From: Cephalopachus bancanus | Lineage: Eukaryota; Chordata; Mammalia; Primates; Tarsiidae | DNA: 64,000 nucleotides | Direction: 5' to 3' | Assembly (NCBI GenBank): GCA_027257055.1 | Contig: JAPVLO010000054.1 | Coordinates: forward strand, 3,596,001 to 3,660,000 | Shown: piece by piece, positions 27,888-40,344 of the stretch | How positions within the stretch are numbered: the stretch's first letter is position 1 | How the letters are laid out: every line of letters starts with the position of its first letter | Position numbers and translations under genes: made by a program | Notes under the pieces: model-generated | Told to the model about the DNA's origin: nothing | The model's input: the letters and a program-made list of their open reading frames with translations, nothing else | The model's database searches: none

Positions 27888-28452
27888 GCAATGGCAGTCT
27901 GGCAATTTCTAAAAGAACTAGAAATTGACCTTCCATATGACCCAGTAATCCCCCTACAGCGAATATATGAGGAACTCAAAGCATTCTACCAAAAAGATTC
28001 CTGTACACACATGTTTATTGTAGCAAAAACATGGAACAAAACATGCTGCCCATTGAAACTGGATTGGATTTTTAAAATGTGGTACATATACACGATGGAA
28101 TATTACACAGCCATAAAGGACAAACATATGACCTTCGCAGCAACTTGGATGAATTTAGAAACTATCATACTCAGTGATCTAACACAGAAACAAAAAACAG
28201 AGTACCACATATTCTTACCCATAAGTGTACCCTGAATATTTACCATAATACTATAAGAAAGGGATTGGCAGTAGCAGGACACTGCCAGGGTTGGGGAGGA
28301 GGAATACAACATCAATAAGGGTACCTGATCTCAAACCAGGCAAAGTGGGGACCAAAGGGAGGCCCAAACTTTACCTGTACGATGTCCTAATCCTAATTGT
28401 ACCGCACAGTTTTAAAATAAAATATATATTAAAAAAGAATAAACAAAAATTT
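27888..28452 (+). mobile_element. 5'-truncated L1 LINE
   Basis: Last part of ORF2 (an open stretch to about 28235 with C-terminal ORF2 sequence) plus the 3' UTR, with 'gatctcaaaccaggcaaagt' and an A-rich end. Same 3' UTR type as the - strand L1 at 9827. Confidence 0.88.
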
Positions 28453-28514
28453 AAAATACAAAGTTTCATTTAGGCAGGTGTGGGGTTGCCATAGAACCAG
28501 TCCCCCAGATCCAC

Positions 28515-28517
<3 letters not shown>

Positions 28518-28557
<40 letters not shown>
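28518..28557. repeat. (CA)20 microsatellite in the last intron
   Basis: Uninterrupted AC/CA run of about 40 bases, roughly 390 bases upstream of the last coding exon. CA repeats in introns can bind hnRNP L; any effect here is unknown. Confidence 0.97.
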
Positions 28558-28558
<1 letters not shown>

Positions 28559-28950
28559 ATGCCCTGCCAACCCCTCGATCACCTTGCCTCATTTATGAAT
28601 TCTGAGGCCCTCTGGAGAAGTTTTAAATACAAACTTCAATCAACTAAATATCCTGTTAAGTTTCTGTTTCTTGGACCCTATCCCCAGCAACTCTAATCTT
28701 TTAAGTGTGAAGTGATTCTGACCCAGGTGATTGACACAACTTCCTAGAACTTTGTCCTAGGACTCTTCCAGTGCCATTTTAAATCTCAGAGACCACATAT
28801 TGTGTCCACCAAGAGCACCTTTTAAAACCTACATATTAACTTTTAGCTTTAAGCAATCCATCAAATGCTCTTATCCTAAACGAAGACAATAAACCAAAAG
28901 GTAACAAATCTGAACCCCCTTCATGATATTTCCTCTGTCTCCTCCTCCAG

Positions 28951-29102
28951 GATATGCTGTCCCTAATGCAACTGTACCTGTGTCTGCAGCCCAGCTCAAG
29001 CAAGCGGTCACCCTGGGACAAGACTTAGCAGCATACACAACCTATGAGGTGTACCCCACTTTTGCAGTGACTGCCCGAGGGGATGGATATGGAGCCTTCT
29101 GA
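28951..29102 (+). CDS. A1CF: A1CF last coding exon and stop
   Basis: Starts after the strong acceptor CTCCTCCAG with two bases of Gly and reads YAVPNATVPVSAAQLKQAV then TLGQDLAAYTTYEVYPTFAV and TARGDGYGAF, ending at TGA (29100-29102). By memory the human ending is GDGYGTF and has NATAPVS for NATVPVS. The seven exons seen total 1175 nt, 391 residues, which agrees with the 3' two-thirds of a ~590-residue protein. No frameshift or premature stop occurs in any of them, so the gene looks functional. Confidence 0.97.
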
Positions 29103-29158
29103 AGATATCTTTTTTATTATTATTTAAGACTAATACACAGAAAACTCTATAAAGAAGA

Positions 29159-29164
29159 AATAAA
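29159..29164 (+). terminator. A1CF: first AATAAA after the A1CF stop
   Basis: AATAAA 57 bases after the stop codon. If used it would give a very short 3' UTR. No strong GT-rich downstream element follows at once, so it is one candidate among several. Confidence 0.4.
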
Positions 29165-29297
29165 CCTCTAACTCAGTTCCCTAATGATCATAAGTAGTAT
29201 CTTTCCTAAAGCAATGCCTTTCCTGAGACTGTATAGCTTATACTAATTGTAGAATTGTGAAACAAGAATATTATCCCAACATGAAACTGAATGGTAG

Positions 29298-29425
29298 TGA
29301 AGGCATGGTGGCTTACTCCTGTAATCTCAGCATTTTGAAAGGCTATGGGGAAGAATCACTTGAGCCCAAGAGTTTGAGACCAGCCTGGGCAACATAGCAA
29401 GAACTTGTCTCAAACAACAAAAAAA
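29298..29425 (+). repeat. A1CF: Alu left-monomer (FLAM-like) element
   Basis: Only a single Alu arm: 'ggcatggtggcttactcctg' to 'gcaacatagcaagaacttg' and a short A-rich end. Flanked by AAACTGAATG direct repeats (29284 and 29428 region), so it inserted as a monomer and was not a truncated dimer. It lies in the presumed 3' UTR. Confidence 0.8.
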
Positions 29426-30332
29426 GAAACTGAATGTTAATGAGGTTTTTGTTTAACAGAAAGCTGAAGAACCACTGGCCCCCAGGAGTTGTTCTTCCAA
29501 TGTTTCCGAGTGTCCTGGGGCAAATTTACAAACCCTGACAAGCTTGGAAGGAGCTCTTTTAACTGGTGAGAGCTGGGGCTGAGCCCACTTGGCAGTCAGT
29601 AGCAACAAAGGAAAGCTTAGTCAATTCCAGAGTCTCACCCCTGGCTCATAGCAGCTTTGTGATACACAATAAGAAGCAAAAGGAAGGTAGGTTGCTTTTC
29701 AGACTCACTCACCATTGCCTGTTGTGCAGGACAACATAGCCGCAGGTCTGAGTTCCTAAAAGACTGCCCAAGATTTTGTGGATTCAGCCTCACTTCAGTC
29801 TGAAAATTCTATCCAGTCAATATGTCATAGATTCAGGATCTTCCTGTCCCCTACAGTCCCTGGGGACTTTCTAGATAGATGTGTTGTGAATCTGGTTTAA
29901 AAAAAAAAAATCCAAGCCTCATTATGTATTCAACTCAATAGCCCACACCTAGATTTTCCAAGATGGCCTACTGTTCCCAATAAGCATACCAACATGAAAT
30001 AACCTTTTCTTATGTTAAAATTTCTGACTTGACAATATTGATTTATTTCACCCAAGACTCATCTTGCTCACCTCTAAAATCACAAAAAAGTAAGTCAGAT
30101 CTATAGAATATCATTGATGATGTTTCTTCCTATTCAGCAAATTGGCTGAAAAGTAATTTAAAAGAGAGAAGTGAAGATCTGCATTCATTTCTTTGATCCC
30201 CACTGTAGCATCCAGACCACCATTCAGCATTCAGACTGTTATATTAACTTAGGCTTAGCCTTGAATTATCTAGCCTACTTCTATTAAATCTACCAAGAAA
30301 TCTTCCCTTCCTTTATCTTTCAATAAGTATCA

Positions 30333-30626
30333 GCCAGGCGTGGTGACTCATGCCTGTAATCCCAGCATTTTGGGAGGCAGAGGCGAGGGGATTACCTGAG
30401 CTCAGGAGTCCAAGACCAGCCTGAGCAACATGGTGAGACCTTGTCTCTATAATAATTCAAAAAATCAGCCAGGCATGGTGGTGCATGCCTGTGGTTCCAG
30501 CTACTTGGAAAGCTGAGGAGGAAGGATTGCCTGAGCCCAGCAGGTCAAGGCTGCAGTGGCTGTGAGAGTGCCATTGCACTCCAGCCTGGGCAACAGAGTG
30601 AGACTCTGACTCAAAAAATAAAAAAA
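30333..30626 (+). repeat. Alu SINE
   Basis: Full dimer, 'cagccaggcgtggtgactca' to 'gactctgactcaaaaaataa', bounded by AAGTATCA on both sides. Confidence 0.9.
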
Positions 30627-31255
30627 AGTATCAAGCAGCTTTGCTATGCCTGAGTCCTTTTGTCTTAAGGCTGTCACAAGAAAACCTTACATCCATCACT
30701 GCCAATTAGAAACTGTTTTTTCAGATAATCAGCAAGGGTGTTATTCACCAAAGTCCTAAATTCTTGGGCTCTTCTCCAGGAATATCTGATATGGGGTAAG
30801 TGTGGGCAGGTGGGCTACAAGATCTCAGAATAGAGATGAAGAGAAGGCACTACTTTCTTGCAAAACTTGTGAATAATTGCTTTGTTCAAAACAGAAGGAA
30901 TCAAAGTCCAGCACAAAATTCCTACTGCAGCTATTGAAGTCTCATTAGCAGTCTAAGACCTACAGTACTAGAATTTCCATTTTAAAAAATCTCTTGGCTC
31001 TTATAAAATTCTACAGAACTCAAGGGAAAACATAAACACAAAGGTATGGAAAATTTTGTCAACTCTTTAATGGAATTCTGTGATCTGAGATCAGGCCAGA
31101 TTTCCAATCAAAAATCAGGTAAATTTCAATCACAAAAGTCCTCGTAACCTCTCAGTTCTATTAACTTCAAACATATATCAAAGGCTTCAAAGCTACACCT
31201 GAAACTTTGAAAGGCCCTGTGCTTTCTGATTTATGTTTATCTTCTCATATTCCCT

Positions 31256-31441
31256 AGAACAGTAGCTCCCAAACTTGGCTGCACATTAGAAACACCTGGA
31301 GAGTTTCTAAAACTGCTAATGCCAACATCACACCTCATATCACTTACATCAGTGTCTTGGAGTTGGAGCCTGGCATCAGTATTTTTTAATGATCCCTGGG
31401 TGATTTCAATGTACAGTAAGTTTGAGAATTGCTATATCTTG
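31256..31441 (+). repeat. hAT-Charlie MITE (MER58/MER5-like)
   Basis: Inverted ends: 'cagtagctcccaaacttgg' and 'agtttgagaattgctata', with 'tgcacattagaaacacctgg' facing 'ccctgggtgatttcaatgta'. Family assignment is uncertain. Confidence 0.6.
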
Positions 31442-34236
31442 TATTTCCACTATATCCCTTAATTTTTTTCCTTTTTATTTCACTCTTACTAAAGAGAAAA
31501 ATTTTTTTAAAAGGCTAAGTTAAAACAAATAGCCAAGTCATATTTTAACATCTATTCATCTCACAGTTTGAATTTGAATATAATTCATGTAGACTTCAAA
31601 CTAACTAAAAATGAGAAAATAGAAACAATTTTTTCCCTAAAGAAATTCTTAGATTCACATTTATATTTTCCTATAGACATGCTTTTATTCTCAAAAAGAG
31701 TAATTATATTGACATAAAAAATGTTCATTGGAGCAGGCAAATTTCTACTCAGCCTAAAAAAAGCATTCCTAATTCCAAGAACAAAAGTTTTTTCTTTTTC
31801 TTAAAATTTTTGCAAATAAATAGCAAAGGGCATTCTACATGTCTAATTAATGAAATAAAGATTTGATTCAAAGTTTTACATTAAATCAAAAGAAAACTAG
31901 CTAGTAATACAGGAATCTCCTTACGAGAAAAATAATTATTCTGGATAAGGTCATAATCATCTTTTAAAAGTTTAACAGCAATAAACTAAACATATAATAA
32001 TACCCAAGTGTCAAGAAAATTACCACTGGAACACCATCTCATTACTTTTGAGAAAGAACACAAGTATTCATGTCATCTACCTCCTTAGAATTAGTTTTAT
32101 GCAAGTAGGTATTTTGTTTTTTGCTGAAATTTTACTTTATTTTAGTAATATCTAGAGAATATTTTGAATTCCATTAGAATATTTTTGTAGAACATGTCAG
32201 CATGTCCACCATGCCATATGTTTGTTCTTATCTTCCCCAAGTTAAGGAATTTAGAGTAAGTCCTACCATCATGACTTTAAAATTATTTTTAAAACTGGCT
32301 TTTGAAAACTAAGTGTGAACCAAAAGCTAATTTTGCATAATGTTCCTATTTTTATCACCTATTTAACACCTTCATTGCTATTCACTTTTTCTGTAATTTC
32401 TTCCTTGACTGCTTCCTAATTCTTCATAGAAAAAATTAAAAATTAGTCAACCAGGTGATAATAACAAAATAAAAGAAACTTGAAGTAGTTAGAATTGGGT
32501 CTGTAAACTTTGGTAATCAATAGCTTACTGATAATTGAAATAAGCCTAATGTTACTTAGGAGGAAAAGGAACAGCAATGAGATTGGGTATCTCTTTTCAC
32601 CTATAGAAACGCTGCCTCTTCTCAGTTTGCTTTACATCTCTGTTACCCCATTAGCATAGCTAGAAGAACACCTTCAAATGCAACAAAATATAATTCTCCC
32701 GGATGACTAGGACACCTCCCAATCCAGTACCATGCCAAACCACACTGTGTTTGAGTAACAGCACCCAAAATGCTGCTAAAAAGCTACCTCATATTAAGAA
32801 AATAGTGACTTCAAAAAATATTAACCAAAGAAGAACTATTTCCAAACCATAGTTCCTCAACTTTTCAAGATGGAATGGAAATTAAATTATAGCTATGTAT
32901 TAATAATAGCTTATGCAAGAAATGATTGTTTTACTTAAAAGGTTTTTTTAGAAAAATATTCTTCCAATTGCATAGATTAGCAAAATATTGAATCAATATA
33001 CTTTTCAATTTATATTAACTTTCAGTATATTTCAAATGACTATTGTATAATTCTGTCTAGGACAACTGGGGCACAATTAGAATCCATGTAGACAGAGAGA
33101 TTCTTCAGAGTGTCACTTGTAGAATAAAGACCAATAAAGAAAGTTAATATTTTGGGTATATTTTCTTTGTACTCAGAGCTACAAAGTTTGATAAAGTTTA
33201 TTATTGTTGAACAACTCCAGTCCTTGGCCAAGATTTCCTAAATGTAACTTAAAACAAAAAGTAAACATAGTGTGTAACATTTACACAAGGCCACAATCAT
33301 TTATCCTCTCCTTCCATTTATATAAAAGTTCCCAGGAGGGTGAGAACATATCTAAAAATTAACCTAGAGGTTTGGCTTTTTTTAATATTTTGTAGATACA
33401 CTTGCATATATTGTAAATACATCTGAAGATAAAACAAAGCTTCAAATATGACACTATAAGGAAAGTTTTGATAAATATATATATTAAAGAGAAAATATTA
33501 ATAGCATAACTTAAGAATTTTTATAGACTTATTGGAAGACAGAGAGAAATTATGCAGTAAATATTCCTATCTGACATGCAACCATTGTCAATTGCGTTTT
33601 GTTAAATGATTGTCAAATTTGATTTTGTAATTTTACTTTATTCTACTAACATCTTGAAAATCCTCTTTTACTATAGTGTATTCATGGAAATTGTAATGTA
33701 TCTAATAGGCTGCATGTTTGTATTTGCTAACATTAGAAAAGCAATGCAAGTTGTGCTATAATGAGTGAAACTCTTAGGAAAATGAGCTTTTTCTGACAAC
33801 CCCCCCATCTCTTTTCTTAAGAAGTAAAACATTTAAAACATTGTTATTAGGTGAAAAATTGGTACAAAATATTCTATTGCCCTCAAAATGCCCAACATTT
33901 TAAAAGTCATGTTTTCTGACAATGTTTATACAGAAAGCAGAATGCATTGGTTTAGTAATGGATAGCATGTATATCTTGAACACATAGGCTCGTTTACGGG
34001 AAACTGCAAACTTTATGTGTCCTCAATTCTCCTTGGTTTTATAGGAAAACTCAAAAGAAAACCTTACGTTCTTGCTAATAATGACAAGAAATTTTTAGCT
34101 AATCTAGAAGGGGAAAAATAACTTGGAAACCAAAAGCCCTCATTCATTCAAAAGTGCCTGGAATAAAATATGAATATGGAAACATTTCTGCATCCCTTAT
34201 AAACGTTCCTCCTATTTTGAGAGGGAAATCAAGAAG

Positions 34237-34540
34237 AGGCCAGGCACAGTGACTCATGCCTGTCATGCCAGCACTTTGAGAGGCCAAGGCGGGAGGATTG
34301 CTTGAGCTCAGGAGTTGGAGACAGGCCTGGGTAACATAATGAGACCTTGCCTCTACAAAATATCAAAACTTTAGCTGGGCATGATGGCACACTCCTATAA
34401 TCCCAGCTATCTGCGAGGCTAAAGCAGGAGGATCACTTAAACCCAGGAGGTCAAGGCTGCGGTGAGCTGTGATCATGCCACTGCATTCCAGCCTGGGCAA
34501 CAGAGTGAGACTCCAACTCAAAAAAAAAAAAAAAAAAAAA
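34237..34540 (+). repeat. Alu SINE with GA tail
   Basis: Full dimer of the older type ('ggccaggcacagtgactca' head, 'gcggtgagctgtgatcatgc' right arm) ending GACTCCAACTC and a 21-base A-run that passes into (GA)9 at 34541-34558. Confidence 0.9.
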
Positions 34541-34847
34541 GAGAGAGAGAGAGAGAGAAGAATATGCCTTGTCCTCTTTTAACATATTATACTTTGTCTA
34601 AGGGAAGTGGAGATGCCAAGAAACCACACTTAAGAAAGCTGCCCATAGAACTTCTCTAAGAGTAAATATCAACCCCACTCAGGGTTTAGCAATGTTTCTC
34701 TGGTGAAATAGTACATCTTGATTTCCCAGGACAATCCTGGCTTATGCCTGCTCTTCCTCTATACATGTTAGCAATGGTCCCTCTTACTCTCAAATGTGTC
34801 TCAATTTAGACAACAAATTATTCTGTGACCCACCACCACCATCTTTA

Positions 34848-34869
34848 TGTTTGTTTGTTTGTTTGTTTT
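34848..34869. repeat. (GTTT)n short tandem repeat
   Basis: Five GTTT units in a row within otherwise unique sequence. Confidence 0.9.
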
Positions 34870-36992
34870 AATGTTGTAGACTTAGTTTTGTCCTTTTCAG
34901 AGCATATGCAGCTTAAACTAAAGGGCCCAGCTGCTTTGTTCTAACTGGGACAGCATCATAGTGGAGAGGAATGTCACCTTCTCCTCTATCTCCCTTTATC
35001 TAGCTCTTTCTCTACACAGCCCATCTCTGGTCCTACCTTCCCTCTTACTACCACTGGGCATAGGTCCTGTCCTGTCTTCATTTGGCAGAGCTAGCAGTCA
35101 GTAGGCCAGACTGGGCAGGGGACAAGACCAAAGATAGCTCTTGGGAACATTGGCTTGGCCTGTTGAGATCCACAGGACATTAGAAGGTGCTTAGAATGTT
35201 TACTGGTTCTTTTCTTCTTTGAATCAAGCTAATTATACCCCAACCCGAAAGGGACTTCTTATGTAAACTTCACCTTGAAAAAGTATTTTGCCTTTTTTCT
35301 TTCTGTTTCACAAATTTGCTCAAACATGAATTCCCTTGTACTTGACTTCACCATTATGATTGCTCATTAACTATCCTTCACCCCAAATCCTCACATAATC
35401 TCATAAAAAGGTTTTATTATTTTTAATGGAGAATAATATTGATAGATTATTTTCCTTTGTTATAAAATTTTCCTTTGACTCTTCCTTTATTGTCTTTACC
35501 AATATTGAGAATTAAACAAATTTTATAGACTCTATTTCTATTAACCCACAAGTCTATTCTTCATAGACTATATGATCAGTTTGCATTTACCATGTACCTA
35601 TTCTTATGCCAGAAACTGTGACTATATTTCTTACTTCTTTCCTCGGTGGGCACACTGTCTACTGGTCCATTCTGTCTTTTTCAAAACTGAATATAATTGC
35701 ATCTGCTGGTAGGTTTTGCCACTTAGTCAGAATTCCAAAAATAAATCAACTCTGTTCTAAACCTTAATTTTCCTTTATTATTGCTAACCACAGGATTGAT
35801 ACAATAAGCCTTTTTAAAGATGAATTGAACACTCAACCTGTTTTGTTATTTAAGTTAAATGGTTCTTCAAATATTTTCTCCAGGAGAATTATAAAGGACT
35901 ATGCAAAAATAGAAGAAAAAGAAGAAGATTAGTTAGAGATCCAGAAAAAGCATTAAAACATAGAATTGAAAATTCATATACTGATTTATGGTGTTAAGGA
36001 GCGTGTACCTATGCTTTTTATTTACTTGAAAACATTTTTGGTCATAAACTATTTCTGTTTTCTAAGTATGCTTGTGTTTATAAAACTTTAAAATCTATTT
36101 AACAAGCCTTATCTATCTCTCTATATATATTTCTTGGCGATAAATGATTGTAATGAAGTTTAGATACTTTTTTATAAAGGCAAATTTTATTTTGAAACTT
36201 GACCTTTTCTATTATAATTCCTAAGAGATCTTTGGGTTCACAGAAGTAAATAGATCTATTTAAGTCAGTTCATTATTATCACTAGTTTAAATATTTAATG
36301 TACTTATTGATATTTTTATTCCTATTCCTTCATAGAATTATCTTCTTTTTCTTCTATTTTTCTGACTACAGTATAGCCAGATATTGTTATCCCCTTATCT
36401 CTGAAAAGCAAAACGTATTTCTAGTTTTCAGATGTTAGTCTCTTGTTTCTTTTCCTTTTTGTTATCATTTTATTTATGTAGTTAGCTGAGGTAGCAAAAG
36501 AAAGAGATACAGACAGTATTAAAGAGTGTGCATGAAACACTTATTTTTGTACTTTGAGTACAATATTTTATACAACTCCAACTGTAATCTATCTAACTAT
36601 ATTAAGTAAAATTACAGCAGTCACATATTGGGAAAATAATCATTGGCGTGGAAGACACGAACATAATGGTCGTCTTAGAATCATAAATCACAAGAAATGA
36701 GAAACGATGCAATATTGTATTATTTCTGGATGATGAAATTGTTTTAATTGAATTTTCAAGTACCATTATAAAGTTTTAAAAATTATCAATATGAGTGGCT
36801 AATTTTTTCCTTCTTGAAAATCAAAGTTTGGGTTTTTTTTTAACTAAATGGCTAAATATCAATAATTCACAATTGCAATGTTCTTTTGATGACGTTTCTA
36901 TAAGTTCCCTCTGGTGTATCTTCAAAGAGTAAATGTAGCTTTTAGTAATTAAGTGCATTATTTTCCAATTGATTAAAAAGAGAGAGAGAGAA

Positions 36993-37042
36993 ATACTAAG
37001 AAAGTAAAAAAAAGGGGGGGGGAGAGGAAAAAAAAAAAACCT
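36993..37042. repeat. purine-rich simple sequence
   Basis: GA repeats at 36980, then an A-run, a run of about 10 G and another A-run. Low complexity, with no other signal. Confidence 0.85.
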
Positions 37043-37256
37043 CCAGAAAGGTAAGTGGGCTCTGAAGTCAACATTTGCCAGAGGGTATCTGCTGATCCCT
37101 AAAGAACTAGAGAGGCACCTGCAAACTCTCCTTCTAGGACCAAATCTAGCTGCCTGATGCTTGCTGATTCTTGAGCTAAAAATACCGGTTGTCTTTTAAA
37201 AGGGTTGAGCTACAAATGTTATTGCATTTTTTTAAAATTTGTTTAAAAAAAAAGAG

Positions 37257-37547
37257 GGCCAGGCTTCGTGGCTCAGCCTGTAATCCCGCGCCTTTGGGAA
37301 GCTGAGGTGAGTGGATTGCCTGAGCCCGTGGGTTCGAGACCCGCCTGGGCAGCAAGACCTCATCTCTACAATAAATAGAAAATCAGCCAGGCATGGTAGC
37401 GCATGCCTGTAATTCCGGCTACTTGGAAGGCTGAGGCGGAAGGATTGCCGGAGCCCAGCAGGTTGAGGCTGCGGTGGCCGGGAGCGGCCACTGCACTCCA
37501 GTCTGGGTGACAGAGTGAGACTCCAACTCAAAAAAAAAAAAAAAAAA
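37257..37547 (+). repeat. Alu SINE, lineage-specific type
   Basis: 'ggccaggcttcgtggctcag' head, 'ctcatctctacaataaatag', right arm with 'gcggtggccgggagcggcc', tail GACTCCAACTC and A-run. Near-consensus, many CpGs kept, so recent. Confidence 0.93.
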
Positions 37548-37704
37548 GGAAGAATTTGTGACTAGAACTATATATGGCTCACAAAACCTAAAACATTTTC
37601 TATCTAGCTCATTAGAACACAAGTTTGCCAACCCTCACTAAGCTAATATTTAGCCACATATTTTAGTTTCTGTTACATGTAACTCTCACTTCCAGGTACC
37701 GAAT

Positions 37705-39090
37705 TCTGAATTAGCTAGAATTAGGTTCAGCTGGCAGTGACAGTAGTCCCAAATAGCATTCGTTTAAATAGATACTAATTTATTATCTCTCACCCAAAAG
37801 GCAGTGCAATGCTGGAATAGCGCTTTACAGTTTAATGAACATAGGAACCTTCTTGTTGCTTTACTTGCATGGTCTCAAGCACATCACCTAAGATTTACAT
37901 TCCAAGTATTATGGGCTAATGCAACAACCAGCTGCTCACTCTTGTGGCCAATGAGATATAAGAGGCAGAAAACTAGGAGAAAAGAGTTATAGTCTGAATT
38001 CAGAATTCAGGAAGTTATGATATATTTACCAGGGCCTGCTCAAAGTAACACAAACTGATTCCAGTTTTTATAGTAAAACAGGCAATGTTTATTTATCCTA
38101 ACTATTACACGTCTTGAGACCACTGTGTAGTATCTTTTCTAATCAGAGTTTAGACCCCTAGCAGTTGTTGACATAAGCCAGTGTTCAAACTGCATCAATC
38201 CTGCCACTGTTTCAAGTAACAATGGCTTTGAGCAATTTGGGGCTGAGTACTTTCCTGTTAGTTACTGTCCTTCGCTTACTCCAGGTGTTTTGGTTCACAA
38301 GACTTAGCTAATAATTAACATTACATATAAATTTGATTCAAAGGCATAAAAGAAAGCGATTTTTATTTACGGTCTAAGGGAACAGATACATTCTTGGTGT
38401 TTTAGCCAATGTCAACATAACCCATTTCTTATTAGGTATGTCAGAACCTACTCCAGGGACGGGCAGTTTTTTTGCATCTCCTGCTTATTGGGAGCTCAAT
38501 GTAGATGGTTGTGGTCTTTCAGTACCAGCAACAGTTACTAGATTCAAGGGTAGTAAAAGAGGAGAAGTAAAAATGTGCATTTTAAATTCAAGCGGTTTCT
38601 ACATTTAGCCTACCTAACTCAAAGTCTCTAAACTTAACCCTTAAAATCTAAAGTAATGAAAATCACTCTGAAATTTGAAATTCCCATTACAAAAGTAGAA
38701 AAAATGGAGGAAGGATAAAGAAGAGGAAAGGGCATCCACTAGTTTTCCCTTAAGGAGCATTACTGGAATCTGCCACATAAAACTGGTTTACATCACATTG
38801 ACCAGAACATAAGCCTATAGCCACACTTAGCAGCAAGAGAAGACAGGAAATATAGTCTTTATCTAGGCAACCATAAAAATTATTTCACTATGAAAGAATA
38901 AATATTGAGGGACAACTAGCAAACTCTACCACAAATATCTACATCTCAGGAAGGAAGTGAAGATTAAATTAAGGCACATAAGATCTGCAGGCACTGGATT
39001 TCCATGTTAGGTGCCTATGAATCTTGGCTCTCTTTCACCCTGCCTTTACCAACCAAAAGGAAACTCCCAATTCACCTTGGAGTTTCTTGA
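37705..39090. other. unassigned intergenic sequence
   Basis: No exon, RNA gene or family I can name. The part near 37740-37920 ('aatagcattcgtttaaata', 'tttattatctctcaccc') has the feel of an old DNA-transposon or LTR fossil. The rest appears unique. Confidence 0.4.
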
Positions 39091-39096
39091 AACTCA

Positions 39097-39350
39097 GCCA
39101 GGCTTGGTGGCTCAGCCTGTAATCCCAGCACTTTGGGAGGCAGAGGCAAGTGGATTGCATGAGCCCATGGGTTCGAGACCAGCTGGGCAACTTGGTGAGA
39201 CCCCCGTCTCTACAATAAATAAAAAATTAGCTGGGTGTGGTAGCCCACGTCAGAGCCCAGCAGGTCAACACTGGGGTGGCCATGAGTGTACCACTGCACT
39301 CCAGCCTGAGTGACAGAGTAAGACTCCAACTCAGAAAAAAAAAAAAAAAA
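39097..39350 (+). repeat. Alu SINE with internal right-arm deletion
   Basis: Lineage-specific head and left arm, then about 40 bases of the right arm are missing ('tagcccacgtcagagcccag' joins across the gap), then 'actccagcctgagtgacag' and an 18-base A-run. Confidence 0.88.
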
Positions 39351-39384
39351 AAGAAATATTGTCACCCATTGAATGTATGTACAC

Positions 39385-39900
39385 ATGTAATAGGGAGGAG
39401 TTCAATAACCCCACCTCATGGTATTCATACCATTGTATAATTCTCTCTCTTTGAGGGCAGGCTGGACCTAGTAGCTTGATTTTAATGAACAGAATATGGC
39501 AAAAGTGACAGGATGTCACTTCCAGGGTTAAGTTTAAAAAGATTATAATTTCCATCTTGCTGGCTCTTCTTCCTACTCATTGTGATAAAGCAGACGCCAT
39601 ATTGTGAACTGGGATGTGGAAAGGTCAAATAGCAAGGAACTGCAGGCAATAGCCTGTGGGCAACTGAGTCCTGCCAGCAACCAGGTGATTGAATTTAGAA
39701 GCAGATCCCTCCTTAGCAAAGCCTTATGAGGACTGCAGCCCTGGCTCATTCATTGAGTGCAGCTTATGACAGACTCCAAGGTAGAGGGCCAAGCTAGCTG
39801 CACTTGGCTCCTGCCCCCACAGAAACTGTGATGTAATAAATATTAAGTTGCTAAATTTTGGGGATGATTTGTTATAAAACAATTGATAACTAACACAACA
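39385..39900 (+). mobile_element. MaLR (ERVL-related) LTR
   Basis: 'gggcaggctggacctagtag', 'gaatatggcaaaagtgacag', 'cgccatattgtgaactggg', 'tgactgcagccctggc'-like and the end 'gctaaattttggggatgat' then 'aacaattgataactaac'. These are the landmarks of a mammalian MaLR LTR with its poly(A) signal (AATAAA near 39836). Only LTR sequence, no coding part. Confidence 0.65.
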
Positions 39901-40157
39901 GTGAAAAGTTATAAAACTATATGGAACACAAATATGTTTATCATCTGAGAGTCACAGCAATAGAAAACTAACATAAGTTACAGTGAATTCAAATGTGTTT
40001 ATCATCTGAGAATCACTGAAGCTGTTGTGCAAAATCAGAGAAGCAAACTTAATTTTTGAGCTGATGAATAACTATTACTACTGTCAGTAGGTAGGAGAGG
40101 ATAAAATCTAAGGAAATGGTATATGCCTGGCACAGAGTAGGTGCTCAAAATGCTGGT

Positions 40158-40300
40158 TGAGTGCTGGGAAGAAGAAAGGAAAGAAGAGATACATGGAGGG
40201 AGAGAGTAGGGTTTAGAGGGAAGGACAGAGGGGAGGAAGGAACGAAGGGAGAAACAGAGAGGAAAGGAAAGAAGGAAGAATGGGGGGGTGAGGAAAAGAG
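40158..40300. repeat. purine-rich tract (GGAA/GAAGG-like)
   Basis: About 140 bases almost free of pyrimidines on the + strand, with irregular GGAAGGAA, GAGGGA and a run of seven G. The matching C/T strand could form triplex DNA in principle. Confidence 0.85.
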
Positions 40301-40344
40301 ATGGGAGAATCTGGACTTCTGAGAACCAAGGATGATATTAAACA

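Larger units (their letters stand above)
29103..37000 (+). other. A1CF: probable long A1CF 3' UTR and downstream flank
   Basis: No open frame of note. The region is AT-rich and, apart from an Alu left monomer (29298-29425), Alus at 30333 and 34237 and one MER-type element (31256), has few repeats. A1CF mRNAs in human are long with a 3' UTR of several kb (from memory), which would fill most of this span, but the end cannot be fixed from sequence. The region holds many A/T-rich motifs (ATTTA-like) and several AATAAA hexamers, including 29159 and 31815. Confidence 0.5.

Noticed and set aside
28236..28452. Possible separate gene after the open frame at 27891.
   Set aside because: The frame is the L1 ORF2 C-terminus and the rest is the L1 3' UTR.
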